A stretch of DNA of 14,446 nucleotides from Desulfurococcales archaeon (GCA_027016915.1 JALURJ010000114.1:1-14446), one strand, 5' to 3'. Numbered from the stretch's first letter, positions 4,518 through 12,282 are shown. Translations and numbers: made by a program. Notes: generated by a model not told the origin, from the sequence alone.

Positions 4518-7439
4518 ATGCTTAGGTCCTCTACCCTCACACTTCTATTCCTGCTGGCGCTGGCCTTGGCCGTTCTAATAGCTGCCCAGGGGGCCCAGGC
4601 GTCGAGCACGGCCTTTCCCGGACTCGTGCCTACCAATATACATGGAATATACAGGGTGCAGGGGGTGGAGGGCCCGCTTCTCGCATACCCGCTGGGGACC
4701 GGCGGGTTGGCGTATGCTACTAAAGAACACCTCTACATAGTGGGCCGATGGGTCGGCGAGTATGGGTTTAGAGGCTTGCCCACCGTTATGAAGGGCTATG
4801 GAGGCATCATCGTTTTTGGCACAAGTTTAGGCGACCTTTACGTATATAACGGGTCTAGCCTTACGCTGACCTTCGTCTCTACACTTAGAGATTCTGTTTC
4901 CGACGCATATATTGACCAGATGAGGAGCATTATAGTGACGCTCGACAGCCGAGGGATAATTTACATATATAAGCTTGGAACGGAAGGAAGGTTCGAGGCC
5001 GGAAGCCCTGGACAAGAAGGGACCTCAAGACTTGCCGAGCTGCTGGCACAAAACCCCGACCTCAGGTCAAGCGTCTTGCAGAATCTGGGCGCCGAGCTCG
5101 TAGCTGTAGAGCAGCTCTCATTTAGCCAGATCAGGGCACCGCTGGAGTATTCGGCGCTTACGGCACGTGGTGAGGACTCGACACGGCTTGTAGCCCTGAT
5201 AGATGCAAGTATAAAGGTCTCGACAAACGGTAAATCTAGCGTGGTGGACACGCCTATTCTGGCGGTCTTCAACGCCTCTAAGGCGCCATTCCCGCCTGAC
5301 GTCTTAACGGCTGCCGCGCTCCCAGGCTTTGTAACCCTACTGGACTCTGCAGTGGTTGGCAACAAACTATACACAGTGTTGGCCGGGAAAGGAATGCTTT
5401 ACATCTACATGGGAAGCCAGCTTGCATGGAAATACTACCTCGGCGAGGAGCCCATAAACGCGGTGATCTTCCCCACCCCTTACGGTGTAAGGCTTCATGT
5501 GTCGACTTCCAAGGGAAACCTATATGTTTTCACAGTTGCTGGCCAGGAGGCAGCTCTTCTCAGGGTTATACCTGTGACTGAGGGACCATTAAGGCTTGCA
5601 AGGCTCCCTGGCCTAGTGCTGGGCTACGATAGGCAGAATCTATACTGCTTTGATCCGCAGGGAGAGGGTGTGTGGAATGGCTTTAGGGGCGTCCCTCTGG
5701 GCAGCATTGTTGGCGCCTCCACTGATCCCGTGGAGGGGGCTCTGACCGTCTATGGCTCCTCGCTCTACTACTCATCCTCTCCCAGGCCGGAGCTTGCCAG
5801 GCTCGAGGTTGAAATTCACGTACCCTCAGGGGTGCCCCTTCTCGGAGCCACCTTGAGAATGGCGGGAGGCGAGAGTGTGGCTGAAGGGTTCTCCACATTC
5901 TATGTCCAGCCAGGCCTACACTACATAGTGTCGATAGACTCTCCCGTTCTCGGCGAAATCTCGTCCGAACCATTCCTCATGCCCTCCACTGGCATGAAGC
6001 TTGTCCTAGAGCCCCCAGTAGTGGAACCCTCTATACTGGTCCTCAGCTCAGGCGATCCCCTCAACATAACCGAAGGGCCTGTTGAGGGGGCACGGGTCAC
6101 CATGACACTTCAGACAGCCCCTGGGATAAGCTATACAGGCTATACGGATAAGAACGGCCTGGTGCACCTGGAGGCCCCGGGCTACGGTGAAACCAGGTTC
6201 ATCAGAGGCGGAACGTACAAAATAGTTGTCGAGGCCGAGGGATTCAGGACAATGACTAAATATGTAACCTTGATGCCCGTAGGGAACAATACAGCCATAC
6301 GCCTCGAACTGAAGCTTAGCCCCATAATAGACTTCGTACACATTGTCCTGAAGGATGCTGTAAGGGGCATCAATGTGCAGGATTCCCTCACCATGACAAT
6401 AAGGTGGCCTTCGGGAGAGGTTGAGCTGGAAGTGAATAGTACTGTGAGTCTAGCCTTACCGCCCGGAACCTACAGCGTCACTATACGCAGCGAATACTAT
6501 GAACCACTAACGGCAACAGTAAGTGTGCCTGGAGACGTGACCCTTACCATGAAGCCCATCACCACGCCAGTCAGGATTCTTGTAACAGATACTCTGGGTC
6601 GGAATGTACCTAACGCTGCACTAACGTTCCTGGATCCTCACGGATATACAGTTGAGGCAATATCGGACGAAAAGGGCGGTGCAACGGTCGAACTTCCGCT
6701 TCCGGGCCCATACAGGGTGAGGGCCGATGCGGAAGGCTATCTAGAGGCTGAGGCAGAATTGGACCCTAGGGTGACTAGAGAGCTAGTGCTAGTACTGCGG
6801 CCCGTAACCTTCAATGTTGCAGTCGTTCCCAGCGACCCCTATACAGGGGAGATGGTGCCTGCAAAGATAACCATAACTAGCAAGTTCCTCTCCCTCGAAG
6901 CTGTGCCTGGCGAGAGCGTCTCCTTGCCAATGGGAACATATACCGTTATAATAACTGCTAACGGCTACAAGGAATTCAGAGGAACACTTAATGTGAACAT
7001 GAGCGGTGAATACCGCTTCGCTCTGGAAAGGGCAGAGTATAGGCTGGACTTAATTATCGTGGGCTACAGGGATAAGCCCGTTAAGGCCAAGGTAATGCTT
7101 GAGCCTCAGGAGCCCATAGAGCCCGTCGAACCCCTCGAGGTTAAGGGAGAACTAACAGTAGTTCTAACGAGGACTACCTATAAATTACGGGTAGAGGCAA
7201 AGGGCTATGAACCCTTGGAGCGAACAGTCGTCCTTACCAGTGATCTAAGGCTTACTCTGAAGCTTAAGCCTACCCTTACAACAATACTTCTCGGAAACTT
7301 AACATATATCGTGATCCTAGCCATACTGGTTGGAATAGGCTACGGCGCATATAGAATGTATAGGGTTTATGTGGAGAAGAGGGGGAGAAGAGCAGAGAAA
7401 GAGGAGGAGGAACTTGAACTGCCTGAATTCGGCTTTTAG
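4518..7439 (+). CDS. Large membrane-anchored surface protein: propeller-like domain plus six Ig/PEGA-like repeats
   Basis: A 973-aa exported protein. It has a Sec-type signal peptide (about 1-29, hydrophobic core FLLALALAVLIAA). Residues about 30-425 have repeated short beta motifs (DLYVY, IIYIY, MLYIY, NLYVF, NLYCF, SLYY), suggesting a beta-propeller. Six beta-sandwich repeats follow at about 427-500, 503-600, 603-680, 683-762, 763-838 and 840-918. The later ones end in a GTYxVxxxAxGY-like strand followed by a hydrophobic L-T-L-K-P-like strand, resembling PEGA or carboxypeptidase-regulatory-like folds. A transmembrane helix (about 920-946) and a basic then acidic cytoplasmic tail (to EFGF) complete it. 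The topology is extracellular domains on a single C-terminal anchor. It lies tail to tail with the pilin gene (8-nt gap), so an adhesin, S-layer-associated or pilus-associated role is possible but unproven. No catalytic motif is evident. The ATG has its own promoter and ribosome site. Confidence 0.9.
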   Translation: MLRSSTLTLLFLLALALAVLIAAQGAQASSTAFPGLVPTNIHGIYRVQGVEGPLLAYPLGTGGLAYATKEHLYIVGRWVGEYGFRGLPTVMKGYGGIIVFGTSLGDLYVYNGSSLTLTFVSTLRDSVSDAYIDQMRSIIVTLDSRGIIYIYKLGTEGRFEAGSPGQEGTSRLAELLAQNPDLRSSVLQNLGAELVAVEQLSFSQIRAPLEYSALTARGEDSTRLVALIDASIKVSTNGKSSVVDTPILAVFNASKAPFPPDVLTAAALPGFVTLLDSAVVGNKLYTVLAGKGMLYIYMGSQLAWKYYLGEEPINAVIFPTPYGVRLHVSTSKGNLYVFTVAGQEAALLRVIPVTEGPLRLARLPGLVLGYDRQNLYCFDPQGEGVWNGFRGVPLGSIVGASTDPVEGALTVYGSSLYYSSSPRPELARLEVEIHVPSGVPLLGATLRMAGGESVAEGFSTFYVQPGLHYIVSIDSPVLGEISSEPFLMPSTGMKLVLEPPVVEPSILVLSSGDPLNITEGPVEGARVTMTLQTAPGISYTGYTDKNGLVHLEAPGYGETRFIRGGTYKIVVEAEGFRTMTKYVTLMPVGNNTAIRLELKLSPIIDFVHIVLKDAVRGINVQDSLTMTIRWPSGEVELEVNSTVSLALPPGTYSVTIRSEYYEPLTATVSVPGDVTLTMKPITTPVRILVTDTLGRNVPNAALTFLDPHGYTVEAISDEKGGATVELPLPGPYRVRADAEGYLEAEAELDPRVTRELVLVLRPVTFNVAVVPSDPYTGEMVPAKITITSKFLSLEAVPGESVSLPMGTYTVIITANGYKEFRGTLNVNMSGEYRFALERAEYRLDLIIVGYRDKPVKAKVMLEPQEPIEPVEPLEVKGELTVVLTRTTYKLRVEAKGYEPLERTVVLTSDLRLTLKLKPTLTTILLGNLTYIVILAILVGIGYGAYRMYRVYVEKRGRRAEKEEEELELPEFGF

Positions 7440-7447
7440 CCTCCGAC

Positions 7448-7897
7448 CTACTGTGCTCTGACCACGATCGAGTCCTTAAATCCGCTGGGCAGAGAGACTT
7501 CGACCCTGTAATAGTAGCCCTTCCTCAACGTGAAGGTGTATTTCGCCGTCATATAGCCTACCTCCCCTGGAGACAAGGTGCTGCTGCTTGAGGGTGTGAG
7601 CTGGCCGATCAATGTGCCGTCGCTCATGTTGTACACGTAGATGCGAGTCTCGTTCAGGTTGATCATAACGTCTCCAAGATTTCTAACATAGACCAGTATT
7701 TGTTTACCTGTAGTGTTTATCCTGGCAGCCTCTATAGATATCCTCTCATTGGTCTGAACGCTGCTTGTCTTGCTCGCTGAGGATAGCCCCGTAACCCAGG
7801 CATATATTATGACTGACGCAGAGATCGCTATGAGGATGAGCAGCAACGTGGCAACAACGGGTGACACGGATTTTCTGAGCCTACGTTTTTGGCTCAT
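7448..7897 (-). CDS. Type IV pilin-like protein
   Basis: A 149-aa protein with an archaeal class III (prepilin) signal. It has a short basic N-terminus (KRRLRK, 4-9), then Ser10, then VSPVVATLL and a hydrophobic helix to about residue 38 (IYAWVTGL). This is the archaeal type IV pilin N-terminal domain; it inserts in the membrane, is cut by a PibD/EppA-type peptidase, and polymerises through the helix. Predicted cleavage is at RKS/VSP; the residue before the cut is Ser rather than the more usual Gly or Ala. The remainder (about 45-149) is beta-rich, as in pilin heads, with no cysteines. It lies tail to tail with the surface-protein gene and close to the motor operon (8951-12919). It could be the major pilin or a minor subunit; no other pilin is present in the window. 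Confidence 0.88.
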   Translation of the reverse strand: MSQKRRLRKSVSPVVATLLLILIAISASVIIYAWVTGLSSASKTSSVQTNERISIEAARINTTGKQILVYVRNLGDVMINLNETRIYVYNMSDGTLIGQLTPSSSSTLSPGEVGYMTAKYTFTLRKGYYYRVEVSLPSGFKDSIVVRAQ

Positions 7898-7907
7898 AAT
7901 GAGTCAA

Positions 7908-7945
7908 CCATTATAATTTAACTTGGCAGATAGCAATAAAGATTT
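7908..7945 (-). promoter_or_regulatory. Promoter region of the pilin gene
   Basis: Two minus-strand AT-rich elements lie upstream of the ATG at 7897: GTTAAATTATAATGG (7908-7922) and AAATCTTTATTGCT (7931-7944). The farther one has the right spacing for a short leader (start near 7911). The nearer one is only about 18 nt from the ATG and may be the initiator or melting region. No strong ribosome site is seen. Confidence 0.35.
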
Positions 7946-7978
7946 TTGTCAGAACAATCTACACAATAATGATTAGGA

Positions 7979-7986
7979 CATATAAG
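7979..7986 (+). promoter_or_regulatory. TATA box candidate of the zinc-ribbon gene
   Basis: CATATAAG on the plus strand predicts transcription start near 8008. That lies downstream of the GTG at 7997 but 3-4 nt before an in-frame TTG at 8012, which argues for the shorter protein. Confidence 0.5.
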
Positions 7987-7996
7987 CACCGTACCG

Positions 7997-8956
7997 GTGG
8001 GGTTTAAGGGCTTGGTTGAGGCGGAAGAACAGCAACTTGAAAGCGTTGTGGAGGCTCTTGACGAGTCTGCAGTAAAGCTTCTATTCAGGCTAGCCGACCA
8101 GATGATCATAGTGCCCGAGGTAAGCCTTACGGGAATCAGGTATCCCATGCTACGCGATCTGGACGACTGGGGCCGCGCCTTAAGGGTTTTGGAGAAGCAT
8201 GGCTTCGTTGAGAAGATAATTTATACGCGCCTCGTTACCTGCCCGGCCTGCGGTTCAACCAACGTTGCAACCCAGTATAGGTGCCTTAGGTGTGATAGCT
8301 ACAATTTGGAGAGAACTAAAATAGTGCAGCACTTAGTGTGTGGCTACACGGACACAGAAATAAGGTTTGAAAAGTACGTTTGCCCCAAATGTGGCCTTAG
8401 GATAACGGCTCCGGAGGCCGAGCTTCTCTCCCTCGGCGTAGTGTACGAGTGCCTGGAATGCGGCTCACGTACCTCTAGGCCTAAAATGGTCCACCTCTGC
8501 ATGGAATGCGATAACGTTTTCACCTACCGCGAGGCCTCGTATAGGCCGGTTTACGCCTTCAAGGTGACCGACAAGGGTAGGAGGCTGGTGTCACGAGAGC
8601 TTGTGAGAAGTGTGGTTAAGAAGGTCTTCGAGGCCGAAGGCCTCAGGGTGGAGGAGGATGCAGAGCTTCCGGGAATGTCTGGTGTTAGCCACAAATACAC
8701 GCTCGTGGTCCGTAAGGACGGGTCTCCGATAGCGGCTATAGACATAATACTGGGCAACGAAGCAGAGGTCCTGGATGCCATGGTTAAACGTATGGACCTT
8801 TCCCCCGACGTTGAATATATTATTATAACGGACAACAAGGAAGCTATAGCGAGCAGGATAGCAGGCTCGTCCAACATCAGAATTCTTGACCGAAGAAACG
8901 TTGATGCCATGGTGGAGGAGCTAAGGAGTATTGTTAAGGCTTCTCAGAAGCTATAG
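7997..8956 (+). CDS. Winged-helix protein with three zinc-ribbon-like modules (TackOD1-like)
   Basis: A 319-aa cytoplasmic protein. Residues about 12-78 look like a winged-helix domain (ALRVLEKHGFVEKII as last helix and wing). Residues 80-185 carry six metal-ligand pairs: C82/C85, C96/C99, H112/C115, C129/C132, C152/C155 and C168/C171. This is enough for three zinc sites and resembles the archaeal TackOD1 output domain, a likeness judged by eye. Residues about 197-315 form an alpha/beta domain (KYTLVVRKDG, AAIDIIL, EYIIITDN, NIRILDRRNV) recalling a restriction-endonuclease-like fold. I see no D-(D/E)xK set, so it is probably not a nuclease. It sits between the pilin and platform genes and may regulate or scaffold the pilus. 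The GTG start at 7997 has no ribosome site; TTG at 8012 suits the TATA box better. Its last 6 bp overlap the convergent platform gene. Confidence 0.85.
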   Translation: MGFKGLVEAEEQQLESVVEALDESAVKLLFRLADQMIIVPEVSLTGIRYPMLRDLDDWGRALRVLEKHGFVEKIIYTRLVTCPACGSTNVATQYRCLRCDSYNLERTKIVQHLVCGYTDTEIRFEKYVCPKCGLRITAPEAELLSLGVVYECLECGSRTSRPKMVHLCMECDNVFTYREASYRPVYAFKVTDKGRRLVSRELVRSVVKKVFEAEGLRVEEDAELPGMSGVSHKYTLVVRKDGSPIAAIDIILGNEAEVLDAMVKRMDLSPDVEYIIITDNKEAIASRIAGSSNIRILDRRNVDAMVEELRSIVKASQKL

Positions 8957-9805
8957 CGGTATAAACCTGTCTCCCCAAAGCACGACGGCTGTCCCGATGG
9001 CCAGGAATATGAGGGCGTAGGTTAGGCCGTAGACCATCCTCCCCCTGATTATCTTCCCGGCAAGCATGCCTGAGAATATAGATACCTCCAGCGCCGAATA
9101 ATACATGGCTGCCTTGAAGGCTGAAGGATTTATTGTAAGTGCACCCTCTAGTCCCGGTAGGGCCGATATGGTTGCTGAGAGCTTCAGGAGGAATGCCGCT
9201 GCCACGTAGAACACTACAAGGGCCACGAGGATCACGTAGAGGTAAGGCTTCATTGCTGCTGCCCGGTGGGAGTCGAAGTCTCTAAGCCTTGTACTATAGT
9301 CTGCCGCCAGGCTAATCACGTCCCCCACTTTGCCCCCGGACTCGTAGGCCTCTACAAGGATGTAGAGCATTCTCCTAATATCCCTAGGAAGTCCCTGGAC
9401 AGCCTTTTCATAGGCCTCGTAGGGGGTTAGGCCTCCCGCAATGCCCTGGACAAACCTGTTGAGTACCAGTCTCAGCCTTAGCGAAACCTTCAGGCTGGCC
9501 TGCATAAGGGCACGCGTTAAGGTTTCACCCGACCTTATTAGGGAGGCCACCTCTCGCAGGAGTTTGGGTACATCGGCCCTCATAGAGTTCTCGGCCCTAT
9601 GCTCCAGCTCGTAGTATATGGCAAAGGGCGCCAGGAAGACAGCTACATATATCGTTATGGACATCAGGGTGCCTACACGGTACGGCAGGGGTATCCCCAC
9701 GTTCACGGTTTCTAGTGACACCATGCCTGAACTCACCGTGATGAGCAGCGCTATGGCCAACATAGCGATACTCGTTGCAAGGACTCGGAGACGCTCCGGG
9801 ATCAA
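8951..9805 (-). CDS. TadC/ArlJ-like pilus assembly platform protein, second half
   Basis: A 284-aa polytopic membrane protein with one T2SF (GspF/TadC) cytoplasmic domain. Membrane segments lie at about 8-27, 46-64, 187-208, 228-250 and 258-279. The helical cytoplasmic domain (about 70-185) contains the family pattern EVASLIRSGETLTRAL (85-100), GGLTPYEAYEKAV (124-136) and YESGGKVGDVI (154-164). Such proteins form the membrane platform that couples the motor ATPase to pilin insertion. It is read from a TTG whose bases overlap the TGA of the upstream platform gene (TTGA), implying coupled translation and a probable heterodimer of the two products. Together the two are the length of the single two-domain TadC found in many archaeal pili. 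Its stop overlaps that of the convergent zinc-ribbon gene. Confidence 0.88.
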   Translation of the reverse strand: MIPERLRVLATSIAMLAIALLITVSSGMVSLETVNVGIPLPYRVGTLMSITIYVAVFLAPFAIYYELEHRAENSMRADVPKLLREVASLIRSGETLTRALMQASLKVSLRLRLVLNRFVQGIAGGLTPYEAYEKAVQGLPRDIRRMLYILVEAYESGGKVGDVISLAADYSTRLRDFDSHRAAAMKPYLYVILVALVVFYVAAAFLLKLSATISALPGLEGALTINPSAFKAAMYYSALEVSIFSGMLAGKIIRGRMVYGLTYALIFLAIGTAVVLWGDRFIPL

Positions 9806-10698
9806 GTCTCACGCACCCCCGAAACCGCGGCGTCGACCATGATGATGATGGCTGCAAAGAATAGTGGCAGAATCACAAACATTATGAGACCCATAAGCAT
9901 CTGTGGGTTGAAAGGCATGGTGCCTATCCCTCCCAGAAACATGAGTATTATAGATGTGAGCAGGGGCATAACCACCCCGATGGCTATATACAGTTCCATG
10001 AATAGGGAAAGATCGTCTACCAGTTTCTTTAACTTCGCCTCAAGGTTCTTTATCGATTCGTCGAGTAAACCCTTCAAGTACTCGGAGACGCCGTAGCCGC
10101 TTTCGATAACGGAGGACATGCCTGCCAGCGAGTGGGAGAGCTGGCGGCTAGGCGTGACCTCGGCTGCTTTGCGTAGAGCCTCAGAGGGACTATAGCCCAG
10201 GCTTATCAGCTTAGTTGCCAGCTCGAACTCAACATCTATGCCTGTGAGATGCCGGCTTCTATAGGCCTTGGATATTAATAGTATTGGTGGAAGCCCCGCA
10301 ACGGAGAGCGCAGCTAGTATAGAGTAGAATGCTGGCAGCCTAGCGTCTATGAGGCTAGCGCGGTTCCCGTACATCAGTACTGGCATGTATATCAGGGCTG
10401 CGAACACTAGGGAACCCGCAGCAAAGCCTGCAAGCAGGCTCAATATTAGCAGCGGGAATCCCCGCATACCTGCGGCAGGCACCATTAGTTGCAGGTAGAA
10501 GTAGAAGATTATGGCTACGGCGATGGTCATGGCAGGAGTCAGCATTGTTAGAAGTGCAGCGTATACCCGGTAGGGCAGCCTTATCCCGGCGCCCACGAGG
10601 TACTTCTCGAGCCACCTAAACCTTGCATAGATGATGTTGTAAAGTGAGGTTCTTCTGGCCAGCCTGTAGATGGCATAGAGGGGTCCCCTCACAGCCAT
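9802..10698 (-). CDS. TadC/ArlJ-like pilus assembly platform protein, first half
   Basis: A 298-aa membrane protein homologous in layout to the next gene. It has membrane segments at about 45-70, 80-110, 231-256 and 266-289 and a cytoplasmic T2SF domain between them (about 118-228). Family features are LPAFYSILAALSVAG (121-135), LGYSPSEALRKAAEVTP (167-183), SGYGVSEYLKGLLDE (200-214) and an amphipathic helix before the third membrane segment. It is expected to sit in the cytoplasmic membrane as part of the pilus platform, contacting the TadA-type ATPase encoded just upstream. It starts with ATG; AGGTG 6 nt ahead in the 14-nt gap after the ATPase stop codon serves as ribosome site. The stop overlaps the TTG start of the second platform gene. 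Confidence 0.88.
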   Translation of the reverse strand: MAVRGPLYAIYRLARRTSLYNIIYARFRWLEKYLVGAGIRLPYRVYAALLTMLTPAMTIAVAIIFYFYLQLMVPAAGMRGFPLLILSLLAGFAAGSLVFAALIYMPVLMYGNRASLIDARLPAFYSILAALSVAGLPPILLISKAYRSRHLTGIDVEFELATKLISLGYSPSEALRKAAEVTPSRQLSHSLAGMSSVIESGYGVSEYLKGLLDESIKNLEAKLKKLVDDLSLFMELYIAIGVVMPLLTSIILMFLGGIGTMPFNPQMLMGLIMFVILPLFFAAIIIMVDAAVSGVRET

Positions 10699-10712
10699 GC
10701 CCTACACCTACT

Positions 10713-12224
10713 TCACCTGGCCATCGAGGCGCTGGCTATGCTATAGACGTCCTCTGGGTGTCTCAGGTATTCCCTGATGATCTTGACGAACTCCTCGTTG
10801 CTTCTAACCACCTTGGTGGCCCATTCAAGGACCACCGCCCTCCTCTGTAGCTCCATCTCTACCTGTTCCCTGGTCCAGCCCCTTCTGTTGGCCACGAGTT
10901 CCATAACGATACTTCTCCCCTTATAGACCCAGGTATCGGAGGCAGGGTCCCATTCGTAGACCTTGTTTAGGACCACTTGGTCCGTCTCGGGCTCGTAGCC
11001 GACTATCTCGGTGACATCAACCAATCTCCTCATTATGCCCTCCTCTCTGAGAAACCTCCTCATCGTGATTATCGCCTTGATTGAGGGCATAAGGCTCTTA
11101 GGTATATTGATGGGGCGTGTGGTTAGCCTTCTTATGGCTTCCTCCGGGTTGTCGGCATGGAATGTGGTTAGGCCTCCGTGGCCCAGGGCTGTTGCCTGGA
11201 AGAAGGTGTAGGCCTCCTCGCCCCTGATCTCGCCAACTATGATATAATCGGGCCTCTGTCTTAATGCTGACTTCAGGAGGTCGAAAAGAGTTATATCCTG
11301 TACTCCTGGCTCGAAGCTAGGCCTCGTGACCAGCGAAACCCAGTTGTCGTGGATCAGCCTTAGCTCGGGGGTTTCCTCCACCGTTACAACCTTGGTTTCC
11401 GGCGGTATGAGCATCGATATGGCGTTCAGCAGCGTGGTTTTGCCCGCAGCCATCGCCCCGACTATCATCATGCTGGTAAGCTCCGTTACTGCAAGCCAGA
11501 GATAGGCGGCGACCGTGGGGTTAAGTGTGCCGAATTTTATCAGGTCGGCCAGACTGTAGAACTCCTCGCTGAACCTTCTTATGGTGAAGTTTGCCCCCCT
11601 TCTCGACACTATGTCGAGGTTCATGTGGACCCTATAACCCTTGGGGGGTAACGGCCCCTCAGCTATGGGTTTAGCAGCCGAGATGTCTTGGCCAGCCCTT
11701 ATGGCCAGCCTCCTCACGAAGGCTATCAGTTCCTCAGGATCTTCGAATACAACGTTGGTTGTAAGCCACCCGTAGTCTCGGTGGTAGACGTAGACCGGTA
11801 CACCTGCACCGTCGCAGCTTATGTCCTCCACGTAGGGGTCCCTGTATATGGGATCTATGGGGCCATACCCCACTATGTCGCGGAGTGTGTAGTACAGGAC
11901 TTTTCCAAGGCTGTTCCTAGGGGCCTTCACACCGTATCTACGTAGAAGCTGGAGGATCTGCTTTGCAATGGTTTTGGAAGACTTGGAAGAGTCGCCCACG
12001 AGGACCTCCAAGCCCAATACTCCCTCCTCGATAAGCAGAGTTTTGATCGTCTTGAGCAGTTGCTCCTCCTGTTCGTCCAGCACAGGTTCAATCACTTTGT
12101 ACCGGTAAATCCCGTGCTCGTCAACGTATATCAGTACGGCGGCGTAGGGCGGGTTGACATGGTAGAAGCTCAGCACCTCGCCTGTAACCCGCAGCTCCTC
12201 CTCCTGGATCACCAACAGTTTCAA
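10713..12224 (-). CDS. TadA/ArlI-type pilus motor ATPase
   Basis: A 503-aa secretion ATPase of the VirB11/TadA/GspE superfamily; as a cytoplasmic hexamer it powers pilin assembly at the membrane platform. All canonical motifs are present: Walker A GAMAAGKTT (256-264, Lys262), Asp box TVEETPEL (281-288), Walker B YIIVGEIRGEE (327-337) and His box GHGGLTTFHAD (348-358). Residues 110-210 are the usual N-terminal domain (GYGPIDPIYRDPYVEDI, 119-135). The length is typical of archaeal members, with a C-terminal helical extension (about 430-503). No tetracysteine zinc motif is seen. It is followed by two platform genes. The TTG start at 12224 lies only about 14 nt from a good TATA box; GTG at 12212, about 26 nt from the TATA centre, may be the true, leaderless start. 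Whether it drives a pilus or an archaellum-like filament is not decided by sequence. Confidence 0.94.
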   Translation of the reverse strand: MKLLVIQEEELRVTGEVLSFYHVNPPYAAVLIYVDEHGIYRYKVIEPVLDEQEEQLLKTIKTLLIEEGVLGLEVLVGDSSKSSKTIAKQILQLLRRYGVKAPRNSLGKVLYYTLRDIVGYGPIDPIYRDPYVEDISCDGAGVPVYVYHRDYGWLTTNVVFEDPEELIAFVRRLAIRAGQDISAAKPIAEGPLPPKGYRVHMNLDIVSRRGANFTIRRFSEEFYSLADLIKFGTLNPTVAAYLWLAVTELTSMMIVGAMAAGKTTLLNAISMLIPPETKVVTVEETPELRLIHDNWVSLVTRPSFEPGVQDITLFDLLKSALRQRPDYIIVGEIRGEEAYTFFQATALGHGGLTTFHADNPEEAIRRLTTRPINIPKSLMPSIKAIITMRRFLREEGIMRRLVDVTEIVGYEPETDQVVLNKVYEWDPASDTWVYKGRSIVMELVANRRGWTREQVEMELQRRAVVLEWATKVVRSNEEFVKIIREYLRHPEDVYSIASASMAR

Positions 12225-12233
12225 CCCTAAGTA

Positions 12234-12241
12234 ATTTATAA
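12234..12241 (-). promoter_or_regulatory. TATA box ahead of the motor ATPase gene
   Basis: Minus-strand TTATAAAT, a near-consensus archaeal TATA box in the 53-nt gap between the KaiC/ArlH-like gene and the ATPase gene. It predicts transcription start near 12212, inside the longest reading frame, and suggests the ATPase-platform part can be transcribed separately from the first gene. Confidence 0.5.
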
Positions 12242-12254
12242 TGACGCCCGGTGA

Positions 12255-12282
12255 TATAGCTTAGCTTCCCAAGCCAGCTATA
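12255..12282 (-). other. RNA hairpin candidate spanning the stop codon of the ArlH-like gene
   Basis: Outer arms TATAGC (12255-12260) and GCTATA (12277-12282) pair perfectly. Inner arms GCTT (12264-12267) and AAGC (12271-12274) enclose a CCC loop, with a small internal loop (TTA against CA). In the minus-strand mRNA it starts at the TAG stop codon (12278-12280) and ends about 14 nt before the TATA box of the next gene. No U-run follows, so it is not a classical terminator; it could be a processing, stability or attenuation element. Confidence 0.4.

Noticed and set aside
5683..5973. Minus-strand 96-aa Arg/Pro/Ser-rich ORF inside the surface-protein gene
   Set aside because: Composition is typical of an antisense shadow of a GC-rich gene, and the plus frame is clearly a protein.
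7431..7441. GGCT-TTT-AGCC hairpin at the end of the surface-protein gene as a bidirectional terminator
   Set aside because: Four base pairs overlapping the stop codon, with no T-tract on either strand.
8551..8910. Minus-strand 119-aa ORF within the zinc-ribbon gene
   Set aside because: Ser/Leu/Thr-rich shadow opposite a strongly supported coding frame.
9836..9851. Possible C-box (RTGATGA) of a C/D guide RNA
   Set aside because: It lies in the coding sequence of the platform protein (Ile-Met-Val codons on the other strand), and no D box or D'/C' pair with suitable spacing was found.
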